Assembly: GCF_001011115.1 (NCBI RefSeq)
Contig: NZ_CP008874.1
Span: forward strand, 806,001 to 870,000
Origin: Halanaeroarchaeum sulfurireducens
GTDB lineage: Archaea; Halobacteriota; Halobacteria; Halobacteriales; Halobacteriaceae
Reading direction: 5' to 3'
Length of the DNA stretch: 64,000 nucleotides
Part shown: one piece after another, positions 24,754 to 34,473 of the stretch
How positions within the stretch are numbered: position 1 is the stretch's first letter
Layout of the letters: each line of letters begins with the position of its first letter
Notes under the pieces: generated by a model
Database searches by the model: none
The model's input: only the letters and a program-made list of their open reading frames with translations
What the model was told of the DNA's origin: nothing
Position numbers and translations under genes: made by a program

Positions 24754-25100
24754 ATCGCCCTCACTTCGAAGATGTGGTACTCCTGCTCGTCGCCGTCGTC
24801 GGCGGTGTAGGTGGCCGTCTCCTCGGTTTTCGCGATCCCGACGACGTCGCCCTCGTCGAGGTCGGCGGCGGTCATCTGGGAGTCGATCTGGCGGTTGCTC
24901 CAGAGTTTCACGACGTCGCCGAGACCGCGTGCGATGTAGAGCAGCGTCGATTCGTAGTCGCCGAGGCCGGTGTGGATCTGTCGAATCTCGCCGACGACGT
25001 TCTCACCGGGCTCGAGTTTGATGAGATCGGCATCGTCGTCATCGAAGTCGTTTGCGACCGGTTCCAGATCGTCGAACGAGGGTGCGTTTTCGGCTGCCAT
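24750..25100 (-). CDS. First gene of the virion operon (ORF2-like, possible OB-fold)
   Basis: 116 residues, acidic N-terminus (DDLEPVANDFDDDDAD), then a compact beta-rich domain: LEPGENVVGEIRQIH, YESTLLYIARG, VKLWSNRQID, GDVVGIAKTEE, EQEYHIFEV. The alternation of strands and the GDVVGI turn suggest an OB-fold nucleic-acid binder, such as a single-strand DNA-binding protein, but no family is recognised. It takes the place of the small ORF between rep and VP3 in alphapleolipoviruses. It overlaps the VP3-like gene by 4 bases and is read from the operon promoter at 25131-25137. Confidence 0.6.
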   Translation of the reverse strand: MAAENAPSFDDLEPVANDFDDDDADLIKLEPGENVVGEIRQIHTGLGDYESTLLYIARGLGDVVKLWSNRQIDSQMTAADLDEGDVVGIAKTEETATYTADDGDEQEYHIFEVRAM

Positions 25101-25545
25101 AGTGGCATCTACGACTTCGCAGGGTGAGTGTATATAAGGCGATTCGAGCGGAGTGAAAGTGAAAAAGTGGGGGACAGCGGTGGTGTACTGTGTGGATTCG
25201 GTCTGTCAGGGGGTTCCGATTGTTTTTCGTGAACGGGCGTGGAGATCGTTGTTGTGGTGTCACGAGGTCCGGTTGCAATCTTCCTCTGGTTTTCGTCGTC
25301 AGTGACGTGGGTTCGAACGGTGGCCGATTCGGGCGGCGGTTAAGCCGGCTTTGGACGGGGGTAAGTGCGGTCGGTGTTGACGACGATAGCCTGAAATCGC
25401 TCATTCGAATGTAGTCAGGCGACTGATCTCTTCTGGGGATGTAACCAACTTCGCTACAGGAGATATGGTAGTGGCTTTTATGTTTCTCCTTGTAGTGGTT
25501 GGAATGTGACGTGTATGACCAAGTGCCAAGTGGAGGGATAATTCG
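25101..25545. promoter_or_regulatory. Divergent promoter region between the virion operon and the cas operon
   Basis: About 445 bases with no gene. For the leftward virion operon, TATATAA at 25131-25137 lies about 34 bases upstream of its start. For the rightward cas operon, CTTTTATG near 25474-25481 is the best TATA candidate, leaving a leader of about 40 bases before cas6. The left half of the stretch is GC-rich and the right half, from about 25430, is AT-rich. If the CRISPR-Cas block was inserted into a viral genome, the left junction must lie here. Confidence 0.5.
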
Positions 25546-26358
25546 ATGCGGGTGTTAGCCCGACTTCGGGCACGTGCAGATGCGGCATACAATAATGCCT
25601 ATCACCACAAACTCAGCGGTCGGATATGGAACGCCTTAGAGGGTACAAAGTACGACGCTGTACACAATAACGACGATCCGAAACCGTTCGTGTTCAGCAA
25701 TCCCTTTCCTCCGGGTGATCTGAGGGAGGGCGATGAAAGAACAGTCCTGATCGCCTCAACTGAGGAACCGCTATTGACTCATGTGGCAAGAGACCTTCAG
25801 GACGAACGGGAGTGGAACATTGGCGAGATGCCGTTTCACGTTGAGGCAGTGTCCGCCCTTTCGCCCGATGTTGGCGAGCCTGGCACCTCTGGAAGGCTCT
25901 CTACGGGAACCGGTGTCGTAGTTCGAATCCCACCCCAACGTTTCGACGAGTACGGGATTGAGGTGGACCACGACGAAGCAGAATTCTGGCGGCCAGAACA
26001 CTCGATGGAGCCGTTTCAAAACCAGATCCATGCAAACTTGGATCGGAAGCACGGGTTGTTTGAACCGGACTATCTTCCGGGGCCGACAGATACGGATGGT
26101 GACCTGTTCGATGGCTACGAGCTAATCAAGACGTTTGCGATACCGGTGACGCCAACGACAGGAGTGACCGAAACGTGGGTTCTGAGCAAATGGCGGTTCG
26201 ACTACACCGTTCGTGATGACGACCATCGACGGCACCTAAATCTAGCCCTGGACGTTGGGATTGGAGAACGCAATTCGCTTGGATTCGGGTTCATGAATAT
26301 TGTTGAGAAGACTGGACCCGGCGAGTCGGAATTGGAGGGGGAGAATGCTTTCGCCTGA
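25546..26358 (+). CDS. cas6: Cas6 CRISPR RNA endonuclease (type I-B)
   Basis: 270 residues. Cas6 cuts the repeat RNA to make crRNAs. YNNAYHHKLSGRIWNAL near residues 15-31 carries the His pair expected to act in catalysis. The C-terminal glycine-rich loop VGIGERNSLGFGFMN is the family signature that grips the repeat RNA. First gene of the cas operon, as is normal in haloarchaeal I-B loci. It overlaps cas8b by 14 bases. With this repeat, cleavage would leave a 5' handle from its last eight bases (GTTGAAGC); the exact cut is family knowledge, not seen. Confidence 0.9.
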   Translation: MRVLARLRARADAAYNNAYHHKLSGRIWNALEGTKYDAVHNNDDPKPFVFSNPFPPGDLREGDERTVLIASTEEPLLTHVARDLQDEREWNIGEMPFHVEAVSALSPDVGEPGTSGRLSTGTGVVVRIPPQRFDEYGIEVDHDEAEFWRPEHSMEPFQNQIHANLDRKHGLFEPDYLPGPTDTDGDLFDGYELIKTFAIPVTPTTGVTETWVLSKWRFDYTVRDDDHRRHLNLALDVGIGERNSLGFGFMNIVEKTGPGESELEGENAFA

Positions 26359-28456
26359 GGCGTTCCGCGAGAAATACGACGACGAGGAGCTGGAAGCAGA
26401 ACTTCCGGATTCGCCGGTTTCGACGCTCCGAAGCATTCAATATCTCTACGGTAAGCTGTATACGCTCGGGACGCTCGGTGGTGGCCAATACGCCCCGTAC
26501 CTCACACCTGACTCCGCCGAAGACCTTGTCGACACCGAGGACAGTTTGATCGTCGTTCGCGTCGACCTCAGCGGAGATGAACCGACGCTTGCCGACGACG
26601 ATCGTGGTCCGGTGTGGGTTACCCGATACAGCGAGGATTTGGTCGAAAAGGTCAGCCATTGTAAGTACCCAGCGGCTCGCGGGATAGATCACAGTATTAC
26701 TCACCAAGCTGGCCGCAACAGCGACCCGGAGAAGCTAGCCCGATACGCGAAAGAGCGTGTGACGAAGTGGCCGGTTGATGATGTCGTTCAGACTGCAGCC
26801 GAAGAGCATGACGACGGGTGGATCATCAATGCACTAGGTGATCTTGGCGATAAGGAAGACGTTCTTGACCGGATCGAAGAAAATGTAGAAACGGCTCTAG
26901 GGGGCGAATCCACGACGGCCCTTCTCACCGCCCAAGTCAAGATAAACTCGAATGGAGGATACCGCTGGCCCGGCGAGATCGACGGCTTCTTAGAGGCAAT
27001 GCGGCAGAGAAAACTCTCGAAGCTCGTAACGAAGAACAAGGCAGATGATTCCTCTGGTAAGGCAACGGATCTCGTCACCGGTCGCGACACACGAACGGTC
27101 GGAACGGCGGAAGACCCACAAAATTACTTCCTCGGCAAGCAATTGGAGAAGTTCCCCGGCCTAGACATCGAAGAGGCCTGGCGGTCGCATCCGATCTCAG
27201 AAGATGCTGCCGTGACGGTGATGAATGCTGATTCCTTTGTAGAGGCCTGTACGTATCGGACATTCGGCGCGAAGGTATACTACCTTCCCTACTTTCGAGG
27301 CCGGCCCACAGCCGATCACGCCCGGGAACTGTACGATCTCCTCTATCGTGCGGCCACGTCCGAGGAAGATATGACGCCCGTCGAGCGAGCGTATTCGGAG
27401 TTCAAGCTCACCCGGGAACACGAGCTGCGATTCTACGTGTCGGCGGTGATGCCCCACCAAATGTCCCGCTACGATGTGCTCGGCGAAACGTTGAATGGTC
27501 GGTTGCTATATCCAAAGATGCTCGCCGAAAAACACAACCGGATCGTCGATTTGACAGCGGCCTTCACCTCAGAGACGGAGTGGAGCTCCCCGATGCCAAC
27601 AAACGACTCATGGGACTTGCTTGTGGGTAGCAACGAACGTCTTCACTCCGTTTCGACAGGGTGGTACTTCCACCAGACGTTCGCCGAACGGGACGATGCT
27701 GAGGCTAACTCAGACGATCCACGAATTGAGGCACTTGTGGCTGTTTTGAGCGGCGATTCGATCGCCGTCGAGACGTTGCTGGAAGAGTATGTCGAGAGGA
27801 TCGACGCAGACGAAAGCGACGACGCTTTCGATAGCTTCCCATCATTTCGTGTCGCAAGCCAGTTCGCACAACTATGCGTGCTCGCTGACGACGATCTTGA
27901 CTTGCTGACGACGACAGACCCCGGTAAAGAACCGATAACAAACGAATCAGATTACGAGGTACATACCATGGAAACGGCAGAAAAAATTCTGGCGGACGGG
28001 GGAGACACCACAGCCGAAAAACTCGAGACGTTCATCGAGGACACCCCCGCACTCGCCTATGACCCAGAAGCACCGATCAACGACCAGCGTCGCGGCGCGT
28101 TCCTACTTGGGGTGCTCATCGGCGAAGTAGGAGCATATCAAAACTACAGTGAAAACCGGTCAACAACGCTGATCGACCAATACCCAGTAAAATCAATCAC
28201 CAGTGCGCGAATCAAGAAGATCACACAGGAAGCTATCGGGACGACGATCACGTACACACGTGGAGAGAATCGAACAATCACGTTGTTCGAACATGTCGTT
28301 GATCGGCTTCGCGATACAATCCTTCGGCCGGATCCAGACGACTGGGAGATCGAAACTGACGATCTCCGGTTTTACTATTCGCTCGGCGTGACCTACGGCA
28401 TGAATGATCACCCCGACTGGGACCAGCTCGAAACTGACACAACGGAGGAGCTCTAA
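26345..28456 (+). CDS. cas8b: Cas8b large subunit of type I-B Cascade
   Basis: 703 residues from ATG 26345 (MLSPEAFREKYDDEEL), which overlaps the end of cas6. Size and place, between cas6 and cas7, are those of the haloarchaeal Cas8b (Csh1/TM1802) large subunit that recognises the PAM and holds the Cascade complex together. Blocks such as GGQYAPYLTPDS and FFLGVLIGEVGAYQNYS-like RGAFLLGVLIGEVGAYQ fit that family. A zinc-binding cluster is not obvious. The upstream in-frame start at 26300 lies inside cas6 and is rejected. Sequence divergence in this family is high, so the assignment leans on context. Confidence 0.88.
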   Translation: MLSPEAFREKYDDEELEAELPDSPVSTLRSIQYLYGKLYTLGTLGGGQYAPYLTPDSAEDLVDTEDSLIVVRVDLSGDEPTLADDDRGPVWVTRYSEDLVEKVSHCKYPAARGIDHSITHQAGRNSDPEKLARYAKERVTKWPVDDVVQTAAEEHDDGWIINALGDLGDKEDVLDRIEENVETALGGESTTALLTAQVKINSNGGYRWPGEIDGFLEAMRQRKLSKLVTKNKADDSSGKATDLVTGRDTRTVGTAEDPQNYFLGKQLEKFPGLDIEEAWRSHPISEDAAVTVMNADSFVEACTYRTFGAKVYYLPYFRGRPTADHARELYDLLYRAATSEEDMTPVERAYSEFKLTREHELRFYVSAVMPHQMSRYDVLGETLNGRLLYPKMLAEKHNRIVDLTAAFTSETEWSSPMPTNDSWDLLVGSNERLHSVSTGWYFHQTFAERDDAEANSDDPRIEALVAVLSGDSIAVETLLEEYVERIDADESDDAFDSFPSFRVASQFAQLCVLADDDLDLLTTTDPGKEPITNESDYEVHTMETAEKILADGGDTTAEKLETFIEDTPALAYDPEAPINDQRRGAFLLGVLIGEVGAYQNYSENRSTTLIDQYPVKSITSARIKKITQEAIGTTITYTRGENRTITLFEHVVDRLRDTILRPDPDDWEIETDDLRFYYSLGVTYGMNDHPDWDQLETDTTEEL

Positions 28457-28458
28457 CA

Positions 28459-29526
28459 ATGCCAGACAACACCGAACCCGTCCAGAACCGTTCCGAAATC
28501 GTCTTCCTGTACGACGCTGTCGATGCGAATCCAAACGGCAATCCCCTGAGTGGAGCCAATCGGCCGCGGATCGATCCGCAAACACAGCAAGCGATCGTCA
28601 CCGACGTGCGTCTGAAACGATATCTCCGGGACCAGCTCAGTGACGATGGCCACGGAGTCTACATTCGCAACGTCCAAGAAGAAGGCGAGCAGTACACTCG
28701 CGAACAATTGCTTGAAGACCGGCTCAAAGATGTCGAACCAGGAGATTACGACCTTGATGACGATGACGAGGCCGATCGATTCCGGGACGACATCTTTGGG
28801 GCTTTTCTCGCGAACAGCGCCGATGTCCGATACTTTGGAGCGACGATGGCGACCGACACAGACGAGTACGAGGACTATCTGCCGGATCACTTCACTGGGC
28901 CGGTCCAGTTCTCGCCGGGCAAAACAATGCACCCGGTCAACGAGAACGAGGAATACGACAGCCTAACGAGTGTCATTGCAACCCAGGAGGGCAAAGAGCA
29001 GGGCGGGTTCGATCTAGACGATCATCGGATCCAGTACGGACTGATCCGGTTCCACGGGTTGGTAGACGAACACGGGGCCGAAGACACGAAGCTAACGCCT
29101 GCAGACGTTGAACGGCTTGATACACTCTGCTGGCGGGCGATCAAAAACCAGACGATAAGTCGGAGTAAAGTCGGTCAAGAGCCACGACTGTACTGCCGTG
29201 TCGAGTACGATGAGGAGAGTTTCCACATTGGCGGGCTCGATAAAGACCTGAGCCTCGACGATGAAGCGTCTTATCCAGCAGAAGAACTCCGAAACGTCCG
29301 CGACCTAACCCTCGAAATCGACGCGTTTGTCGAACGACTTGCCGGGGCTAGTGATCAAATTGAGCGCGTTCGCGTCGCCGCTAGCGATCCGCTGGAATTC
29401 TCATACGAGGGCGAACTCGGCGGCCCCGAACTCCTTTACGAGACACTAGAAGACGCACTCGGTGGAGAGACCGTCGAACGTATCGACGTGTACGACGAGT
29501 ATCCCGATACGCTAGCCAACGCGTGA
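28459..29526 (+). CDS. cas7: Cas7 backbone subunit (Csh2)
   Basis: 355 residues. The N-terminal block SEIVFLYDAVDANPNGNPLSG followed by NRPRIDPQTQQAIVTDVRLK is the Csh2 signature. Six or so copies of Cas7 bind the crRNA along its spacer. FRDDIFGAFLANSADVRYFG and TGPVQFSPGKTMHPV are further family blocks. It starts 2 bases after cas8b stops and overlaps the GTG preceding cas5. No missing parts are seen, so the effector complex should be complete with Cas5, Cas6 and Cas8b. Confidence 0.93.
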   Translation: MPDNTEPVQNRSEIVFLYDAVDANPNGNPLSGANRPRIDPQTQQAIVTDVRLKRYLRDQLSDDGHGVYIRNVQEEGEQYTREQLLEDRLKDVEPGDYDLDDDDEADRFRDDIFGAFLANSADVRYFGATMATDTDEYEDYLPDHFTGPVQFSPGKTMHPVNENEEYDSLTSVIATQEGKEQGGFDLDDHRIQYGLIRFHGLVDEHGAEDTKLTPADVERLDTLCWRAIKNQTISRSKVGQEPRLYCRVEYDEESFHIGGLDKDLSLDDEASYPAEELRNVRDLTLEIDAFVERLAGASDQIERVRVAASDPLEFSYEGELGGPELLYETLEDALGGETVERIDVYDEYPDTLANA

Positions 29527-29528
29527 CG

Positions 29529-30329
29529 ATGAGTGCGACATCGGACGCGTCATCGTCTGACGAATCGGAGGCGCGCCCCGAACGGTGTCTCTCGCTCACG
29601 GTCAGCGGGCCATGGGGTCACTTCCGGCGTGTAGAGGGCAATGTTGTCAAGCAGACCTATCGCATCGTTCCACGGACGACGGTTGCTGGTCTGCTTGCTG
29701 CCATACTCGGCATCGGACGGGACGAATACTACGATCTGTTTGGACCCGACAGTTCTTGGATCGCAATCGAACCGGCTCAAGAACTCCGGACGGTGAATAT
29801 GCCGATGAATACGCTCTCGACGGCTGAAGGGGACCTCACGTCGCTCAATGCACATGGGAAAATCAGCATTAAGCTCCCCAATCCAGAGAAACCCCGCCAG
29901 CAACACAACTATGAGGTACTTGTCGAACCCGCGTATCGAATCGATGTCGCTCTCGCGGATCGTGAGCGCTATGAGCAACTTCGAGAGATGCTCGCTACTG
30001 GCAAATCCTACTACGTTCCGAGCCTGGGGCTATCGGAGCATCTCGCCGAGATCGACTACCACGGCGAATTTGATGTCAAGACGGCGAACGTGCCCGACGA
30101 AGGCGGCATCGACGTCGATTCAACCGTCCCTGGTGGGTTCGAGGACGTGATTATGGACACCGAACGCCGGTGTCAGGTGGAGGAGTCGCCGGCATACATG
30201 GAACGCAACGAAAGTGGGCGAAAGACGACAGCATTCGCGACATATGCATTCAACCCAGATAGTGGTCCGCTCGCCGTGACCGACGCCACTGCTTCGACAG
30301 TTGGTGATCGAACGGTGGTGTTCCTATAA
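29529..30329 (+). CDS. cas5: Cas5 subunit (type I-B)
   Basis: 266 residues from ATG 29529; GTG 29523, overlapping the cas7 stop, is the alternative. The N-terminal CLSLTVSGPWGHFRRVEG is the Cas5 strand plus glycine-rich turn. YRIVPRTTVAGLLAAILGI follows, also typical. Cas5 binds the 5' handle of crRNA in Cascade. The C-terminal RRCQVEESPAYMERNESGRKT matches Cas5h-type proteins. Reading is continuous with the next gene, whose likely GTG start lies 1 base after this stop. Confidence 0.92.
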   Translation: MSATSDASSSDESEARPERCLSLTVSGPWGHFRRVEGNVVKQTYRIVPRTTVAGLLAAILGIGRDEYYDLFGPDSSWIAIEPAQELRTVNMPMNTLSTAEGDLTSLNAHGKISIKLPNPEKPRQQHNYEVLVEPAYRIDVALADRERYEQLREMLATGKSYYVPSLGLSEHLAEIDYHGEFDVKTANVPDEGGIDVDSTVPGGFEDVIMDTERRCQVEESPAYMERNESGRKTTAFATYAFNPDSGPLAVTDATASTVGDRTVVFL

Positions 30330-30330
30330 C

Positions 30331-32919
30331 GTGTCAGGCCCGTTCGCTCACCCACCGAAAGACGGTCAGAGCGGGACGCCGCTCGTCGATCACCTTGAGG
30401 ATGTGGCCGAGCGGGTCGATCACGTCGTGCCCTCAAGCGCCACCACTCCCGAGGAAGAGCCGCTTCGACCAGTCGTCAAAACGCTGGCCTACGTCCACGA
30501 TGTCGGCAAGGCCACCTCGTATTTCCAAGAATACTTACTCACGGACCGGACCCCAGATAACGAACTCCTACGCCACCACTCACCACTTGGTGCGTTTCTC
30601 GCCTACTACGCACTCAAAGTGAGGGGGTTTGAGACAGAAACCTGTCTCGCCGGGTTCGTAGCCGTTGCAAAACACCACGGATCGCTCCCGAACATCGCTC
30701 ATTACGTCTTCGACCGAGCACACCGGCGGGACGGTGTCACTGGCGAAGATCAAAACGCCAACGAACGGCGACAAACCGCTATTGCACGGCAAATTAAGGA
30801 TCTCGACGAGAACAATGGGGGCGTCGTCCAGGAGATCGTTCAACAGGCAACCGATGGGGAAGGTTCGTGGAGTGAGTTCGAGGACGGATTTCTTGATCTT
30901 CTCGGGGACATCGAAACAGCCGTTGCGTCGAGTGGACACGTTCCCGAACCCCGAGTGGACGCACTTTCCGATGCCTATTACGGACTTGTCCTTCAGTGCT
31001 GGAGCAGTCTCGTCTTGGCCGACAAGACGAGTGCAGCCAAAGGACCGAAAGGCAAGTCGGCATATGCCCCTGAACGACCGTCGATTGATCGACTTGACGA
31101 GCACATAAGCGATATCGAGTCGTCCGTTTCCCAAGACATCGATGGCTCGCGCCCTGAACGCCTCAATTATTACCGGTCCCGAGCCGGAGAAGACGTGCTC
31201 GATTCAGTCCCACAATTCGTCGAGGGCGACAACCCTGTCGCAACGCTGACGCTCCCGACTGGGATGGGGAAGACGCTCACTGGACTATCCGCAGCACTCG
31301 AGATACGTGACCAAAGCGACCGAGATCGGATCGTCTATGCACTACCGTTTACCAGCGTGATCGATCAGGTCGTCGATGAACTCGAGGACATCTATCAGAC
31401 CGACACATCGGGTCGTCTTCTGACCGCTCATCATCACCTGGCAGAGACAACGATCCAGGACGTAGAAGACGACGATGCTGCAGATCTCTCGGATGATGTA
31501 GCCTCGATGCTGGCCGAAAGTTGGCGTGCCGGACTCACCGTCACGACATTCGTGCAACTGTTCGAGAGTCTCGCTGGGCCTGCTAACCGACAGTCCATGA
31601 AGCTTCCGGCGCTCCGAAACGCGGTCGTCGTCCTTGACGAACCCCAGAGTCTACCTCTCGACTGGTGGAAACTCGTCCCACGACTCGTGGAACTGCTCAC
31701 CGAGCAATACAACGCGACCGTGATCGCGATGACCGCGACCCAACCACGACTCTTCGAGGACGAGCTCGAACTCGTCGATGAACCCGAGATGTACTTCGAC
31801 GCCGTTAGCCGAGTCTCGTACGAACTTGATCAATCGACGGAGCGATACATTACTGACCAGAGTGGTCCGAAGTCATACGAGGCTGCCGGGCAGATGCTCC
31901 GAGACGTTGATGACACCGGTAGTTCGACGTTGGCTATCTGTAACACGATCGATAGCGCACGTAAACTCACCGAGCAGGTATCCGGGCCTAGGATGCTTGA
32001 CATTGGCGAACTATTCGCGGCGGAACTCGAACGTCAGGGTCGGGGTGCGGACGTGGACATAGACCGACTGGCGAGTCGGGTTGAAGCCGCTGACGGGCGA
32101 CCCCTCATTCATCTGTCAACGCGTCTCCGACCAGTCGATCGATTGACGCTGATCGAGACGGCGAAGCGGCTTACAGAACGGTCGGTTCCCGTTCTGGTCG
32201 TGTCCACGCAACTGGTTGAGGCGGGCGTGGACATCAGCTTCGATCGCGTATATCGCGACCTGGCGCCGATTGACAGCATCGTCCAAGCGGCTGGACGGTG
32301 TAATCGGTCGTTCGAGCGGGACCGCGGTACAGTAACGGTATGGTGGCTCGATGCTCCGGGGGACCAGTCCAAGACGCCGGCTGAAGCAGTCTACAATCGC
32401 GGGACGACGCTACTCCCAGTGGTGGCGGAGACGCTAGAGCGAGTCCGTGAGGAGTCCGGTCGCCTCTCCGAGACAGATGTCGCCCGCCGATCCGTCCGTC
32501 AATACTTCGAGCAGCTGCTGAAAGACAAGAATGTTGGCAAGCAGGAGTACACCGACTTTGTGGATGACGCGAGGGGTAAAGACCTCGGTGATCTCTCGCT
32601 GATCGATCAGCGATTGTCGGCAGAAATCGTGGTCGCACGAACACCCGAAGAGCGAAAACTACTGGATAGAATACATGAAGCGCAAGAACATTATGATTAT
32701 GAGACTCTTAACAATCTGGTAGAAGAGACGAAACCACTCCGGATATCGGTTCCCTACTACCAGGAAGATAGCGAAAGAGCGAGCGCCATCCGTGACCTAC
32801 CGGTTCTCATTGATGATCAGGGAGTCTACGAACTAGACGTAAATCAATACGAGAAGAAGTTTGACCCGACAACTGGATTCGTCGCGACTACCTCCAGTGT
32901 CGACCATCAGTTCCTGTGA
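30331..32919 (+). CDS. cas3: Cas3 helicase-nuclease (HD domain fused)
   Basis: 862 residues from GTG 30331. The HD nuclease part has DHLEDVAERVDH, LAYVHDVGKATSYF and AKHHGSLPN. The helicase part has Walker A LPTGMGKT near residue 310, the DEAD-box variant VVLDEPQSLP, motif III IAMTATQPRLF, and the last motif QAAGRCNRSF. Cas3 is called by Cascade and degrades the target DNA strand. All catalytic motifs are present. GTG 30331 lies 1 base after the cas5 stop. TTG/GTG codons at 30301-30304 overlap cas5 and would add ten residues without family likeness. Confidence 0.94.
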   Translation: MSGPFAHPPKDGQSGTPLVDHLEDVAERVDHVVPSSATTPEEEPLRPVVKTLAYVHDVGKATSYFQEYLLTDRTPDNELLRHHSPLGAFLAYYALKVRGFETETCLAGFVAVAKHHGSLPNIAHYVFDRAHRRDGVTGEDQNANERRQTAIARQIKDLDENNGGVVQEIVQQATDGEGSWSEFEDGFLDLLGDIETAVASSGHVPEPRVDALSDAYYGLVLQCWSSLVLADKTSAAKGPKGKSAYAPERPSIDRLDEHISDIESSVSQDIDGSRPERLNYYRSRAGEDVLDSVPQFVEGDNPVATLTLPTGMGKTLTGLSAALEIRDQSDRDRIVYALPFTSVIDQVVDELEDIYQTDTSGRLLTAHHHLAETTIQDVEDDDAADLSDDVASMLAESWRAGLTVTTFVQLFESLAGPANRQSMKLPALRNAVVVLDEPQSLPLDWWKLVPRLVELLTEQYNATVIAMTATQPRLFEDELELVDEPEMYFDAVSRVSYELDQSTERYITDQSGPKSYEAAGQMLRDVDDTGSSTLAICNTIDSARKLTEQVSGPRMLDIGELFAAELERQGRGADVDIDRLASRVEAADGRPLIHLSTRLRPVDRLTLIETAKRLTERSVPVLVVSTQLVEAGVDISFDRVYRDLAPIDSIVQAAGRCNRSFERDRGTVTVWWLDAPGDQSKTPAEAVYNRGTTLLPVVAETLERVREESGRLSETDVARRSVRQYFEQLLKDKNVGKQEYTDFVDDARGKDLGDLSLIDQRLSAEIVVARTPEERKLLDRIHEAQEHYDYETLNNLVEETKPLRISVPYYQEDSERASAIRDLPVLIDDQGVYELDVNQYEKKFDPTTGFVATTSSVDHQFL

Positions 32920-32921
32920 CT

Positions 32922-33476
32922 ATGAGTGAGGCTGATCCCGTGGAACTCCTCCTTAGATCGGCCCGTGACGAGGCAGTAGATGTGTCATTTCATGTTACTG
33001 GCGTGATGATGCAATACTACGTGGTCTGCGAGCGCGAACTCTGGTTCGAGAGTCGCGATATTGAGATAGACCGCGACAATCCGAGTGTCGTCAGAGGGAC
33101 GCAGGTTGACAATACAGCGTACGAGGACAAACGTCGAAATCTCAGCATCGATGGTAGAATTTCCCCAGACCTCCTCGACGATGGCCGCGTCGTTGAAGTC
33201 AAGCCCTCCTCGTCGCTTATTGAACCCGCACGACTACAACTGCTCTATTATCTCTGGTACCTTGATCGTGTAGCCGGTGTCGAAAAGAACGGAGTATTGG
33301 CTCATCCACGCGAGAAGAAACGAGAAACGGTCGAATTGACCGACGAAGCAGTACAGCGAGTCGAGGATGCAATTCGAGGGATATTCGATGTCGTCAAATC
33401 AGATTCGCCACCCACAGCAGAGGAGCGCCCCTTCTGTGAGTCGTGCGCGTACTACGACTTCTGCTGGAGTTGCTGA
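32922..33476 (+). CDS. cas4: Cas4 nuclease of the adaptation module
   Basis: 184 residues from ATG 32922. HVTGVMMQYYVVCERELWF carries the first iron-sulfur cysteine. GRISPDLLDDGRVVEVKPSSS holds the acidic residue plus ExK nuclease motif. RLQLLYYLWYLDR is the QxxxY-type helix (Gln in RLQLL), and the final cysteines are CESCAYYDFC. Cas4 trims new spacers so that they match the PAM. It lies 2 bases after the cas3 stop and 3 bases before cas1. Confidence 0.93.
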   Translation: MSEADPVELLLRSARDEAVDVSFHVTGVMMQYYVVCERELWFESRDIEIDRDNPSVVRGTQVDNTAYEDKRRNLSIDGRISPDLLDDGRVVEVKPSSSLIEPARLQLLYYLWYLDRVAGVEKNGVLAHPREKKRETVELTDEAVQRVEDAIRGIFDVVKSDSPPTAEERPFCESCAYYDFCWSC

Positions 33477-33479
33477 CCG

Positions 33480-34472
33480 ATGAACGACAACTACCACATT
33501 TTCTCAGATGGTCGCGTCGAACGGCACAACGACACGGTTCGGCTGATCACCGAGGACGATGAGAAAAAGTATCTCCCAATAGAGAACGCAGAAGCGCTAT
33601 TTCTCCATGGACAGATCGATTTCAACACCCGGTTGATATCGTTTCTCGATGATCACGGAGTCGCGATGCACGTGTTCGGATGGAACGATTACTACGCTGG
33701 ATCGGTGATGCCCGAGCGCGGCCAGACATCTGGACAAACAGTCGTCAAACAGGTTCGTGCATACGATGACCCCGATCACCGTCTCGATATCGCGACTGAG
33801 TTCGTTTCCGGAAGCATTCATAATATGCGAGCGAACGTTGCCTACTACGACAATCGAGGCTTCGACTTTGCTGAGGCACTCGGGGACCTTGGTCATCGAC
33901 GAGAAGAGATCTCCTCAGTGGATGCGATTGATGAAGCGATGGGAGTAGAAGCGGGTGCCCGCCGAGCCTATTATGCGACATTCGACGAGATACTGCCTGA
34001 CGGATTCGTTTTCAACGGCCGCAAATACAATCCACCAAACAACAAAGTGAACAGCCTGATCTCATTCGGAAATAGTTTGGTGTATGCGAGCGTCGTCTCG
34101 GCAATCAGGGCGACGGCACTCGACCCGACGATTAGCTACCTTCACGAACCGGGTGAGCGTCGTTACTCACTTGCCCTTGACATCGCGGATCTATTCAAGC
34201 CGTTATTGACGGATCGGGTGCTCTTCCGACTCGTTAACCGCGGGCAGTTGAGCGCCGATGACTTCGATACGGAGCTGAATTCTTGCTTGCTCACGGAATC
34301 AGGCAGGAAGACCTACTCGAAAGAGTTCGAGAAAACCCTCGAGGAAACGATCGAACATCCGAACCTGAACCGGAAAGTGAGCTATCAGTATCTGCTTCGA
34401 CTGGAGGCCTACAAACTCAAAAAGCATCTCTTGACCGGTGAAGCATACGAGCCGTTCGAACGGTGGTGGTGA
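33480..34472 (+). CDS. cas1: Cas1 integrase of CRISPR adaptation
   Basis: 330 residues. The N-terminal beta domain starts YHIFSDGRVERHNDTVRL. The catalytic Glu is expected in the NKVNSLISFGNSLVYASVV region, the His in SYLHEPGERRYSLALD, and the second acidic pair in DIADLFKPLLTDR. Cas1 with Cas2 inserts new spacers at the leader end. The gene overlaps no neighbour and ends 1 base before cas2. The active-site pattern is intact, so the array should be able to grow. Confidence 0.95.
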   Translation: MNDNYHIFSDGRVERHNDTVRLITEDDEKKYLPIENAEALFLHGQIDFNTRLISFLDDHGVAMHVFGWNDYYAGSVMPERGQTSGQTVVKQVRAYDDPDHRLDIATEFVSGSIHNMRANVAYYDNRGFDFAEALGDLGHRREEISSVDAIDEAMGVEAGARRAYYATFDEILPDGFVFNGRKYNPPNNKVNSLISFGNSLVYASVVSAIRATALDPTISYLHEPGERRYSLALDIADLFKPLLTDRVLFRLVNRGQLSADDFDTELNSCLLTESGRKTYSKEFEKTLEETIEHPNLNRKVSYQYLLRLEAYKLKKHLLTGEAYEPFERWW

Positions 34473-34473
34473 G

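Noticed and set aside
20377-25100. Reading the leftward operon as a conjugation or archaellum-like secretion system
   Set aside because: There is one P-loop protein but no secretion platform, relaxase or pilin-type signal; the order and topologies fit the pleolipovirus block better.
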